Below the pieces are notes generated by a model. The model made no database searches and was not told the origin of the DNA. It was given only the letters and a program-made list of their open reading frames with translations. A stretch of 64,000 bases of DNA, taken from Ziziphus jujuba. Lineage: Eukaryota; Streptophyta; Magnoliopsida; Rosales; Rhamnaceae. Positions 1 through 10,866 of this stretch are shown piece by piece. The stretch spans positions 12,648,001 through 12,712,000 of the forward strand of contig NC_083386.1 of assembly GCF_031755915.1 (NCBI RefSeq). Reading direction: 5' to 3'. The first letter of the stretch is position 1. Every line of letters begins with the position of its first letter. A program made the translations under genes and the position numbers.

Positions 1-196
1 TACAACATGGAAGAACAAAACATATTCTGGTGAAATATTATTCGTTGAGGGAGTTTGAAGATCTTGGATAAGTCTCTTTAGAGTGTGTGATTTTGGAGGA
101 GAACCTTACTGATATGTTTACAAAGCCACTTGGAAAGACCCGATTTAAGGCATTAGGACTCTCTTTATTGTCTCTGGAAATATTACCAAGGAGGAG
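1..196 (+). mobile_element. 3' end of a Ty1/copia pol gene (RNase H tail) and polypurine tract
   Basis: The sequence reads, with frame changes, as the end of a copia RNase H domain. It contains a KYYSLREF-like stretch and an ENLTDMFTKPLGK stretch, the usual last motif of copia polyproteins. The same order occurs at 47620-47790 in the complete element of this window (YYSVREF, ENLADIFTKPLVK). Both copies end in the purine run AAGGAGGAG (188-196) immediately before the LTR. Several stops and shifts show it is dead. The rest of the element lies beyond the left edge. Confidence 0.85.
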
Positions 197-1192
197 TATT
201 GAAAAGGTGGTAATCTTGCCACCTTGTGCAAGCCAAAGTTCACCAAGGTTTTGCACCCTCTTTCCTTCTTCACAAAAATGTTTCGTTGAATGTCTTAAAA
301 CAATATTTATGTCTATGTTTTAATCTCTTTTTAATATCTATTGAATGCATAAGTTTTGTTGTATTTAGCTTAGGAATTGTCTCTTGTTGAATATTGATTT
401 TGTTTTCTAAAATGGTTATGTGCTAGAAATTGTGTTTCTAGCTACATAGGTCCATTGTGGGAGCTGCTGTATTTTATGGTGTTCAAACCAAGTTATGAAT
501 TTTTGATATGTTATAATAGACATTAAAAGAAAATATAGCAAAAATTATGACTAAAAAAGGACTTGGGAAGCCCAAGATATGCAGGTTACAATTTGGCATA
601 ACTGCTGAGATTTTCAGCAGTTGTGGCCCTACCCAATTCTTTTGGACTTGGTATTGTCTAGTAATATTTCAGCATTCTACATGCCAAAAATTAGACAATT
701 TGGATGAAAACATCTCAGCATTTCATCCGGTTAAAATAGAATTATCTGATTTGGTGGAGGTTGTTTTTCGAAGTTCAAAATCTCACCAAACCTTAGCCAT
801 ACTTGTACACTCGCATGTGAGCTGGTGGTTGAATGGTTTTTTATCAGATTATTGGATGGAAAATTTATATTTTTTTGAATTTTAAATACTTTGTTTTGTC
901 TCACACACACTGCACATGTGTGAGCCAGGTTTTGCACCAATATAATACAATAATGAAATGAAAAAACAAAAGAAATTTTGCTGTCTAGTTTGTGTAGCCC
1001 ACTCTTAGCATATTCTCTTTTTTTTCCTACCAAACAAAAACCCTAACAAACCTCAACATCACCATACCAAAAGCAAACACAAAAATCACCTAAACATAAA
1101 ACCAAAACCGGATTAAAGGTTGTGCACAATACTAACATCTTGTGTACAACACTCTTGGCCAAGTGAATCCAAAACTACACCAACTGCCAACA
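197..1192 (+). repeat. 3' LTR of the left-edge copia element
   Basis: The LTR starts right after the polypurine tract with TATTGAAAAGGTGG, a decayed TG start. It resembles the LTR start of the copia at 39663 (TGTTGAAGTGTGG) and continues with a similar layout: a long AT-rich body, then an A- and C-rich tail. I place the end at the CCAACA near 1192 by analogy with CCCCAACA at the end of the 48829 LTR. The length (about 996 bp) is close to the 1034 bp of that relative. The right end is less certain than the left, and no target duplication can be tested because the 5' LTR is outside the window. Confidence 0.6.
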
Positions 1193-1530
1193 AATTTATG
1201 ATCCTATGACTGTTGAGCTTATGGCTATTAAAACAAGCATTAATGTTTTTTGTCCAGATTGGATTTTTATGGGAGAATCGCTATCAGATTGTCGCTGCAG
1301 TTAATTTGCGTAGAGGGTCTGATGATTATTTTGGAGTGAACTGCTTTCTTGTTGCAGAAATGCGACAGCTTATGGGTTCTGCTAATAGGTTTGCTCTCAT
1401 GCTCCTAAAGACTCTAATTGTGTGGCTCATGTTTTAACTCATCATGCTCTATCTATTGATTGTTTTGAATCTTGGATGGAGGATGGTCCTACATGGTTAT
1501 TTCTCTATTTAAAGAAATATTTGTGCGCTG
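1193..1530 (+). pseudogene. Relic of a LINE RNase H (RVT_3-type) domain
   Basis: With several frame changes this reads as the C-terminal RNase H-like domain of plant non-LTR retrotransposons. There is an ELMAIKTSI-like stretch near 1215, and then APKDSNCVAHVL followed by H.AL near 1400-1450, a typical motif of that domain, and a WMEDGP.W.F end near 1480. Stops interrupt every frame, so it is a fossil. It starts next to the end of the copia LTR, so the LTR may have inserted in or beside it. Confidence 0.55.
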
Positions 1531-2876
1531 TAAATGGCCTATGTACTGCTTTTTTCTTTTTTTTTTTTTGGTGGCATCATTATGGTTTATGTACTGTTAA
1601 TAGTCAAGAGATTTTATTGTGCTCTGTTTCTAGTTCTTAATGAAATTTAGTCATTTCTTCAATGAAAAATATATATATATATATATATTTATGTGTATAT
1701 AGATAAAATAACTTATGAATTAGTCTGTAAGAAAAACAATACTTAAGAACTCTATGCAAAATGTTAAAAAGATCCATTTTTTGTTTATTAAAAAAACACT
1801 ATGCAAAGTGAATAAGTGAGAGGCACATAAAAAATTAGTCTTTAAACCACACACACATATACCAGTGTGGCAACTAGCCAGAAAACCAACGCCCTCAATT
1901 TTTGTTTTGTTTTATATTATTTTTTAAAAAGATCAACGCCCAAATTAAAACTGCAATTTAAACTATATAATACATATTTTTATGGAAAACAGAGAATATT
2001 TTTTGAAATTTCATATTTGATAATTGATAGAACAAATCCAATGGGAAAATTTGGAAAAAAAAAGTCAAATGGCAAAACCTATATAATCTATAGAATTATA
2101 AATTAAAAAATAACTAAAGAGATATTATTAGATTTAATAATTAGTCTCAAATCATTGCACGGTAACCTTCGTTAGACAAAAACCATATTTGGAAGTAGGT
2201 GAAAATGGAAAAAAATAAGAATGAAACAGTCTTAATTATACAATTGACAATGATCACATGTCATGAGATGCTTAAAAACTTAGGTGAAGTTTAAACTAGG
2301 AGAGAATCTAGATCCATTCTCCTTCTAGATAATAATATTTAAGTTTCAAGTTTTCCATAAAAAATTGTTATTCATTTAATATTTTAATTTGTTCTGAACG
2401 GTAATATTTAAATCAATGTTTATCTATATCTTTTTTATATAGTTTAGAAGTTTTTTCATTAATTTTTTTTTAATTGAAAAGGGGTAATTTATAGATTTTT
2501 ATCTATAAAAGGGGTTAATTATAACTCTTTAATATAGTAAATGTATATGGGGATTTTGTATATTTTACCTTAATATGTAAACCCATTATGCGTGTCCGAT
2601 CAGCCTTCCCAATAAGCCTACATTTTTACCAAAAAAAGCCTATGTATTTATTTTAAATTAAACGCGCGTGATGGTGTTTGTGAGGCTAAAGAAAGCCTAG
2701 CTCTCTCTCATAGTCTCCTCCAAGTTCGTAAGTTTGCGGCCGCGGCCGCTGTACCTTGATCTGTTGGCTTTTTCTAATTCTTTATCAATTTTATATGCTG
2801 AAGCTATGTGTCTTAGAAGGAGATATTTTTTCTCTTTGATCTCTCTAGTTTAAACATGGATTAAAAACCAAGTTTA
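1531..2876. other. AT-rich intergenic stretch without recognisable genes
   Basis: No coding similarity was recognised on either strand. An (AT)n microsatellite lies at about 1668-1688. A 14-nt GC-only palindrome made of two overlapping NotI-type sites is at 2736-2749, following a CT-rich run. The second exon expected for the neighbouring UGT gene on the minus strand was looked for here and not found. Confidence 0.6.
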
Positions 2877-2941
2877 TTATTCACTAGAAAACATGAACAT
2901 CAACCTACGTAAACATAAATTAAGTAAGAAGAAATTGATAC

Positions 2942-3461
2942 CTCTAATAGGAAGCTCGCCGCCTTCGATGACTTTAGGAATGCACAAGTTAACCCAGATG
3001 CAACAAGCTCCGAGGGTACGGAAATGGATAATTGGAATGTGAAGCTCATTGGCAATATCCGTAGCAAACCCACCAAAGATTCCATCCACAATTATGCAAG
3101 TCACTGATGGGCTATTTTCTGAACCAAGTTCATCTGAAACCAGCATGTGTCTGAAAACCGACTTGCTTTCGGTATTGATTGAACGTATAACCTCCATTAC
3201 TGTGTCACCTGAACGTGGGTGGTCGTCTGGAAGGCCATCGGAGATGGTCTTGAAGAGGAAGCCCGGGTAGGTTGCGAATCGAGCTTGAATGTCGGCGTGA
3301 AGGAGAAGATGATTATGGGTGAATTGGGTGTTGAGGAAAGTGACATGGAGGCCTTGGAGAGCAAGAAGCTCGGCTAGTTTGAGCATGGAGTTGACAGGGC
3401 CTTGTGCAGGGAGTGGAAAAATCAGAACACGAGGAAGACGATGCGAGACTTGGTGCTCCAT
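2942..3461 (-). pseudogene. First exon of a family 1 UDP-glycosyltransferase (UGT85/UGT709-like), catalytic His lost
   Basis: Family 1 UGTs move sugar from UDP-sugars to small molecules in the cytosol. The frame opens with Met at 3461 and gives a typical N-terminal acceptor domain: PRVLIFPLPAQG, then LAELLALQGLHVTFLNT, then an SDGLPDD loop near residue 75, and CIIVDG with the usual partner Asp at residue 126. The motif that normally reads PAQGHVN reads PAQGPVN, so the catalytic His is Pro22; a CAT to CCT change would do this. After GELPIR a GT donor at 2941-2940 follows in phase 1, matching the single conserved intron of UGT85-type genes. The second exon with the PSPG box is not present down to position 1. 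Either it lies beyond the left edge after a large intron holding the copia and LINE relics, or it is lost. The first exon itself has no stop. Confidence 0.8.
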
Positions 3462-5100
3462 GTTTAACTAATTTCAAGGATGGAATCGATTGGTAAGCTT
3501 AAAAGTTGTTGGGTTTGATCGGTTTTTGGTGTGTGTGGAAGTATGATGAGGAATGACAATACAGAATTATAAAATATTGAATCACAGTGGACAACTTATG
3601 GTGCTACATGTCCTACTTTGTTTGGAAGCGATTAAAAAAAACTTTGATCTGGAATAATTTAATGAAGTTCGATTTGGAATATCATTGGAGAGGAGAAAAA
3701 ATTATATATAATGATTGTATCGATAACGTGGTGCAACGAAGCAATCTGAAATTCAAGTGGTGAATGGGAATCATTGGATATATATAGTTTGTTTTTCTTC
3801 TAATTTATGGTGAATTTTAAGGGTGGTTGTACTTTAGTTTTGATTTATTTTTATTATTATTATTTTTATATAAATACAGGAAAGTTAAGAGTGACTCAAC
3901 CATTGCTATTAGGGAGGTTCAATTAGTTTTTGAACATTTTACTATTATTACTATTTTTTTCTTTCTTTTGCAAATTGAACAAAACCAAATAGTTAAAAAA
4001 ATATTACTATTTTTTAATTTAATATTATTAATTACTCAAATTTAAAAAATTAAAATCATTAAAAATACTAAAATGGATAAATTTTTTAAATATTTTTATT
4101 AGATATATAATTAATTATCATAAAATATTAAAAAAAAAATTATGTATAGAATATAAGTATTGTACTGATTTGGTTTAGTTTGGGTTGAAAATTGCTTAAA
4201 TCAAGTCAAACTTAAATCAAGTCAAACCAACCGTGAATGAAAATTGAGCTGAATGCAACTAGTTTGATCCCGTTGGTCTGGTTGGGTTATGTCCCTATTT
4301 TGTTGTATTAAAGCTTGGCAAGCCTCACCACTGTGGGAGCAAAAAGATATCGTTATTTGTAGTTTGGAATTTACAAAAGGAAGATTCTAATTAAATCTCC
4401 ACCATTGATCAAGAGGAAATTAAGGTAATCTAAGGACCAAGATGATGACGAGTGGCTAGAATTGATTAATTTATTATTAATGAGGTATAAATCATGTCAT
4501 ATGCTTCCCTTAAAGTAAATTAGATTTATCAACAATTTTTGTAAAAGGAATTAGGGACAAGAAAAGTTGTAGGGGGCAAGTAATCTCAAGAAGCTTTCTT
4601 TTACCACATGAAATTCGTCCAACTCTTTTGATGGCTTGAAAATGTACCTTGCAAGGGTCCGACATTGAAAACAAAGAGAGAAAAATATCCCCCAGATCTT
4701 ATAGATATAGCCTCCACCTTATTGAAGGAAAGTATACAAGTTTAGAAAGTTAGTTAAAGCTTTTAGGAGACTTTAATAGAAAAAAACTAAATTTTATGAG
4801 CTTTTTAATTTTTTTTAAGGGTTTTATGTCTTAGAGTTTTGGGAGAGTGATTGGAGAGCTTGAATAAAGCACAGGCATGGTTTGCTTGGAGAAAAAAGCT
4901 ATGGCTTGGAGAGTTTTTGGAGAATTTTTTCACTAGTTTTTATTCTTTTCTCTGAATTCTTTAATTGTGAACTTTGTATTTAATAATTATGGATGTTAAA
5001 TTTATTTTTGCCATGAACTAATTTTCACAATTAAGGCTATGATGTAGCTATAGCTATGAAGGTTTAATTAGTCTAATAGATGTTGGGTTTCATTTAATTA
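3462..5100. other. Intergenic region upstream of the UGT exon
   Basis: AT-rich sequence with a TATATATA run near 3775-3790 on the plus strand and long A/T tracts at 3940-4140. The part next to 3461 would be the UGT promoter and 5' leader, but I cannot point to a convincing TATA box on the minus strand. The stretch from 4300 to 5100 may be 5' sequence of the gypsy relic that follows; no primer-binding site or LTR end was recognised. Confidence 0.45.
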
Positions 5101-5110
5101 GTAATAGGTT

Positions 5111-7440
5111 TTGTTAATAGGTCATTGGAGAGTGTATATTGATTACATGAAACTTAATAAGGTTACTAGAAAAGACCATTTTCCTTTTCCATTCATCAAC
5201 CAAATGTTAGAAAAGTTAGCTAGTAAGGGATATTATTATTTTCTAAATGGTTATAGTGGTTACAACCAAAAAATTATTGCTTTTGATGATCAAGAAAAGA
5301 CTACTTCTACTTGTCTTTATGGAAATTTTGCTATAGAAGGATGCCTATTGGTTTATGTAATGCACCTCCAACTTTTCAAAGATGTATGATGTTCATATTT
5401 TCAAAAACATGTTAGAAGATATCTTTGAACTTTAAGCATTTTTGGTGCTTCGTTTACTTCTTGCTTGAAAAATTTGTATAGAGTTCTCATTAGGTGTAAA
5501 AAAACTAATCTTGTACTGAATTGGTAAAATGTCACTTTATGGTATAAGAAGGCATAGTTTTAGGTCATAAGATCTTTAAATAGGAAATTGAGATAGATAA
5601 AGCTAAAATAGAAGTTATAGAGAAATTAACTCCACTGACTTTAGTAAAGGGTATTAGGAGTTTTCTTGAGTATGCAGGCTTTTATAGGAGATTTATTAAG
5701 GATTTTTCCAGGATAACTAAACTTCTTTGTAACTTGTTGAATAAAGATGTTCCCTGTTTTTTATTTTATTTTTTTTCTGATGAATGCATGCATGCCTTTA
5801 ATCTTTTGAAATAAAAATTAATATGTGCTCCAAATTGGAATTTACCTTTTGAAATTATGCGTGATGCTTGTGATTATGCTATTCGGCAATTTTGTGACAA
5901 GGAAAAGATAAAAAAATTGCATAGTGTTTATTATGTTTCTAGAACTTTAAATCATGCTAAACCTAATTATGCTATTGCTGACAAAGAGATGCTCACCACC
6001 ATCTTTGATTGTGATAAGTATAGAGCAAATTTGTTAGGTTTTAAAACAATTGTCTATACAAACCATAGTGCAATTGAGTACGTTATGAGTAAGGAAGAGT
6101 TTAAATGTAGGTTAATTAGAGGGATTTTGTGTATTCAAGAATTTTATGTAGATATTTTGGATAAAAAAGGAGGAGAAAACCTAGTACTTGATCACTAGTC
6201 TAGGTTAGAATTGAGTGATACAAAAGAAAAAAGAAATGAAAAAAAGTGTTTCCTCGATGAGAGAGTGTTTAGAATTGATGGTGTGCTTGATGTACCTTGG
6301 TATGTTGACATTGTTAATTATTTAATTACTAATGTTACGTCACCCAGTTTGGAAAAACCATACTTAAAGAAATGAGGTATTATTTTCGGGATAACCCGTA
6401 TCATTTTAGGAAGTGTGCGAGTAGTGTAATTAGGAGGTATGTTCACAAAGAAGAAACTATGTTTATTATTAAGAGTTATCATTCTAGTAAGTATGGAGGG
6501 CATTTTAGGACTAGAAACATTATAGCAAAAAAATTTGAATTTTGAATTCTATTGGCCATCTATGTTAAAAGATAATAATATTTATGTGTAAGGTTATGAT
6601 AGGTTCCAAAGGACCAGGAACATATCAAGGAATAATGAGATGCCTTTGTAAAATATTCTTGAGGTAGAAGTATTTAATGTTTTTGGTGTATTGACATTAT
6701 GGACCATTTTTCTTCTTCTTATGGTAATAAATATATTTTAGCTGCTGTGGATTATGTCTTTAAGTGGGTTGAAGCTAGTGCACTACCTATTAATGATGCA
6801 CGAATTGTAGTGAAATTTTTAAAGAAAAATAATTTTAGTAAATTTGGTACACCCAGGGCAATCATTAGTGATGGTGGTTGTCATTTTTGGAATGAACAAT
6901 TTGAATCCCTACTTGCTAAATATGGTGTTAAACATAAAAGTGCGATACCTTATCACCTATAAACTAGTAGGCAAGTAGAAATTTCAAAGAGGATTTTGAA
7001 GAAGATGGTAAATGCTTCAAGTAAGGATTGGAGCTTAAAACTTGAGGATACGCTTTAGGCATACTAGACCGCCTACAAGATCCCCATTGGTACTTCTACC
7101 TACAACATCATTTTTTATAAGAAATGCCATCTTCCATTGAAATTGAAGCATAAAGCATATTGGGCAATCAAGTTTCTCAATTTTGATCAAGAGGTCATGC
7201 ATAAGAATATGCTTTTGCTATTGGATGAACTTGAAGAACTCAAGATTGACGCTTTTGAGAATGCAAATATTTATAAAGAGAAGATAAACAGATGGCAGGA
7301 CAAGAAGATTGAAAGATGAACTTTCATGTTGGACAAAAGATACTTCTTTATAACTCTAGATTGAAATTGTTTCCATGTAAATTAAGATCAAGATAGAGTG
7401 GACCATATGAGATTATGCAAATATTTCCAAGTGAAGCAAT
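5111..7440 (+). mobile_element. Decayed Ty3/gypsy pol (Athila/Tat-like): RT, RNase H, integrase
   Basis: Fragments in the order of a gypsy pol gene. Reverse transcriptase at 5111-5390 has WRVYIDYMKLN, KDHFPFPFI, a YSGYNQ motif and then GLCNAPPTFQR in a shifted frame; the catalytic YVDD block is lost. RNase H-side sequence at 5630-6200 includes GFYRRFIKDFS, YAIADKEML and a DHSRLE-like end broken by a stop. A PWYVDIVNYL stretch near 6295 and the integrase core at 6699-6962 (ISDGGCHFWN) are followed by further integrase pieces to about 7320. The DHLSRLE and PW-DIVNYL signatures point to the Athila/Tat side of gypsy. Many stops and frameshifts mark an old insertion; no LTR was found. Confidence 0.85.
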
Positions 7441-7929
7441 TGAAAAATAGTGCAGTAATGTTTGGTATAGTTCTGGATTGAATGTTGGACTAATTGTTCC
7501 ATGTTTGGTGCAGGATCGGATTGGATTGGACTATTTTATAATTATAGTTTTTATTTTGTTAAATATGAAAAGATTTAAAATTATATTTATATTTACAAAA
7601 AAATTAAATATTATATTTAGTTAAAGTTTTATTATTACTTATATTTAATATTTTTTGTATAGATATTTATATGTTCAATTAATTAATAATAAAAATAATT
7701 TAATGATATTTATAATACATTTGTAATTTTTTTTTAACACCCATAAACTACTTAAAATGTTGAGCCGCTTTGTAAAATTTTTGTTAAATGTTGAGCCTCT
7801 TTAAATCTCAACCAACTTATACCTAGAATTGTCTATGTTATGAAATTACAATACTTCCACCAATCTACCAACATTAGTTACTTTAACCAATTAAAATCAC
7901 TTTTTCAGTATTTCTAATCACCAAGGTTA
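7441..7929. other. AT-rich intergenic stretch
   Basis: No gene was recognised. It begins with what may be the last gypsy sequence and becomes very AT-rich between 7540 and 7740. Confidence 0.5.
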
Positions 7930-8104
7930 GCAATGTAAAGGAATCCACAACAAACAACACCAACAAGGCAGCAAGATCCAACTGTTGCAATCTGTGGTTT
8001 CATAGGCCATTGTCTGGTGACAACAGAGAGAAAACCCTCTTTTGTTGCTTGAAATGCCTTCCGTATTACATCTGCAGACATAGACTGCTACTTTGAAGTA
8101 AACC

Positions 8105-8621
8105 CTGCAGATTTCATTCAAAAAATGAAAATTTCACAACAAGGTCTTTAATATGGATCATAGAAGCTGCTATTCAACCATAAAATTTATGTTCCAAACT
8201 TCCAAGCTACAATTAACTGTCAAGAAACGGTGGGGGAAAAAAAAGAAAAATGGAAACTCAAAGTAACTGAAGTTTATTGATATGAAAAATCCAAGAAAGT
8301 AAAATCCACCAATCTAAAAGATAACTATTTGGCTTACTGGAGTAAAAATCTTTCATATTTTTAAAATTAAGACTCAAATGGATAAAAATTCTCTCTTTTA
8401 TAATTTGGAAAGGTCCCAGCCAATAGAGGCCGGCTACATTATCATATCCCCATCACCAAATAGCCAATCTCTCTCATAAACCTTTTTTTCCCCTGCAACT
8501 TTCTCAACAATCAATCAAGAGTAATAAGAATTTGAAACCATAACAATTGAAGCCAACAAGGTTGTTGAAAAGATTCCTGAAGCATAAAAATCCACTCATA
8601 AAGTTTAAAAAAACCACTTAT
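8105..8621 (-). other. Retained intron 1 of the PP2C pseudogene
   Basis: This is the sequence between the two PP2C exons. It ends in a good acceptor (CTGCAG, 8110-8105) and starts with ATAAGT, a mutated donor. Its presence shows the PP2C copy came from genomic DNA duplication rather than reverse transcription of mRNA. Confidence 0.7.
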
Positions 8622-10116
8622 TTTTGAGATGCTGAAAGAGGTGATCATTGATAAATCTTGAAGTCTCCGGCCCACCATGTCCATCATAAACGCCAACAAA
8701 AGTACCACATGGACCAGACTCATGCAAGCTCAAATTGCCAGACTCAATCTGGCTCTGATCCTCGAGTAAATTGTTAGCCTGGACTACAGCCATTGAGAAT
8801 TCACCATTAAAATGCTACCCTGAATCTTTGTACCATAAAAGCCCATCTTGGCGATGTAACACCCCGTCCCGAACCATGTTGGAATTTTTGCACGTTGACC
8901 GTTGACCGAAGGGGTTAAAAGTTGACTTTTTGACTCGGTTGGAATTCTAGGTTGACTGAGGTACTGTTACGAAGTACACGTTGGCATGAGTTCGTAGACT
9001 GGTAGCACGTTGAAAACGGAGCTACGGTTTGAAAGTTTTGAGCAAAACAAGTTGAGGTCCAAACTATCCAAGGGGTGCCGAAGTTGACTTTTTATTCATG
9101 CAAGGTTGAGCGTTGACTCATGCATGGTTGTGAAGTGCTCGTCGATACAAGTCCGTAGACTAGCGGCACGTCCGATTTGGACATGTGGTTTGAAAGTTAT
9201 GGACCTGTAGAGTTTTTCAAACACCGTATTATTTTAATATTATTTTTAATATTATTTTTGAACGTGTAACGATGTGCCACGTGTGACTTACTGAAGGTGA
9301 CCATATGTCAGCATGGTGAAATGCCACATGTCAACCATGTTTAAAAATCAAATTATTTTTATTATTATTTTAAATAATAATATTTTTGTTTAATTATTTA
9401 ATTATTTTTATTTCATTTTCTTTTTCTTTTTCTTTTTCTTTTTCTTTTTCTTTTCTCCCCACGTGGGAAAACACCTTTTTCTTTCTTTTTTTTTTCTTTT
9501 TTCTTTTCCCTTCCTTTCCTTCTTATTCCCCGAGCCCGACCAAGACAGAAAAACACACACAGCTTTTTCTCTCTCTTTCTCTCTCCTTTGACTCTCTCCC
9601 TCTCCCTGTTTGACCAGTGTTTTGCCGGATTTCAGTCGTCGGAATGCTACACGCGCCGGCCACCGTCCAAGCCCACCACCTCGCGACCTCAGCCACCAAA
9701 TTTCCCGGCCACCCGCCGCCGGATGCGCCCAGATCGGGCCGGCGAAGTCGCGGCGGCGAGGTGAAATTTTTCCGGCGATTCTCGCCGTTTCCGACCAACC
9801 CAGCCCGTCCCATACCTCTATCCCACTATTTTCGACCCCTCTGAGTCCATTTCCGGGGTTAGTTTGCCCAAACTCCCCATCGTTTGAAAGATCCCTCAAG
9901 TTTAAAATCGGCCGAAGCTTCCCGACCAAATTCCGGCCACCTCCGGCGGAATTGGGGTCGATGGAGACCGGATTGGTGATCCTCATCCCACGAGCTTCGA
10001 TTCGGTATATCATTCGCCTATTTTGGTTAAAGTTTGTGTTTGACCCCCCGGGTACCGGGTATTATTTACCCGATTAAAATATTAATTTATTTGACTGTCT
10101 GTGAATTTTGTTCTAG

Positions 10117-10177
10117 GAGCACCGGTGAGTCGTAGAATTGATCCCGTAGTGGATCATGGGTTAATTGCGTGCTCCAG
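10117..10177 (+). other. Exon-like module in solo LTR 1
   Basis: A 61-nt block preceded by a polypyrimidine-AG acceptor (TTTTGTTCTAG) and followed by CAG/GTGAGT, a near-consensus donor. Its ends, GAGCACC and GGTGCTC-like GCGTGCTCC, are complementary. The block is conserved in all complete copies of the family. Whether it is spliced in vivo is inference. Confidence 0.6.
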
Positions 10178-10790
10178 GTGAGTGACCCACCTTCAATTTA
10201 ATTTTGGGAATTTAATTGGTGAATATATTATTTGTGATTTAAATATTTTGAATTTAATTTCTATGTGCCAAATATTTATGTGATTTATTGTGGATTTATT
10301 GGTGAATTTATTGGATTTAAGAAAAGGTGCATTTTACAAATTTATGCCATGTGCAAATTATTTTATGGTTTTAAGGATTATGAAATTCTTGTGGTTTTAA
10401 CATTAAATCGGGCATGATTTAATTTTCAAATATTTCAAGGAAATTATTTGCTCATGTTGGTGATTTCAATTTTTATAAAATATGCCCATGGAATATTATG
10501 AGATTTAATTATTATGTTTCGAGAATTATTTATGGTATTGGGAAAATGTGGATATTTGAATTGATGGATTTGGGAGTTGGTGGATTTGAAAATCATGGAA
10601 TTTATGGGATTGATTATGAAGAAATTGTGGAGAATTTCCCGGTTCAAGCGAATGGACTATACCCGCTGTGTTTATGGAAAAATGTGAAATTTGTTATATA
10701 AATTAAATTTGTGGATTTTATGATTTTTAGATGCACCGTGCACGTACTGATGTTTTGTTTATATGTGATATGGTTAGTGTGCATACGGTT

Positions 10791-10866
10791 GTGATTAGTG
10801 CGCAGGTGGGTGTGAGTAGCGCGCGGTTGTGATTAGCGTGCAGGTGGGTGTGAGTAGCGCGCGGTT
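10791..10866 (+). repeat. 38-bp tandem repeat, two units, inside solo LTR 1
   Basis: Two nearly identical units starting GTGATTAG and ending AGTAGCGCGCGGTT lie head to tail. They differ at two positions (TGCGC against CGTGC). Solo LTR 5 has a different expansion of the related GCGCGCTAATCAC core at the equivalent place. Confidence 0.85.

Noticed and set aside
1213..1640. Two short genes at 1213-1437 and 1422-1640
   Set aside because: They are pieces of the decayed LINE RNase H relic in changing frames and of downstream low-complexity DNA.
9408..10077. Long overlapping open frames on both strands in the GC-rich block of solo LTR 1
   Set aside because: The same block is open in several frames at once and only in GC-rich parts. 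The reading is shared with solo LTR 5 simply because the DNA is shared; it is broken in solo LTR 4. No domain was recognised.
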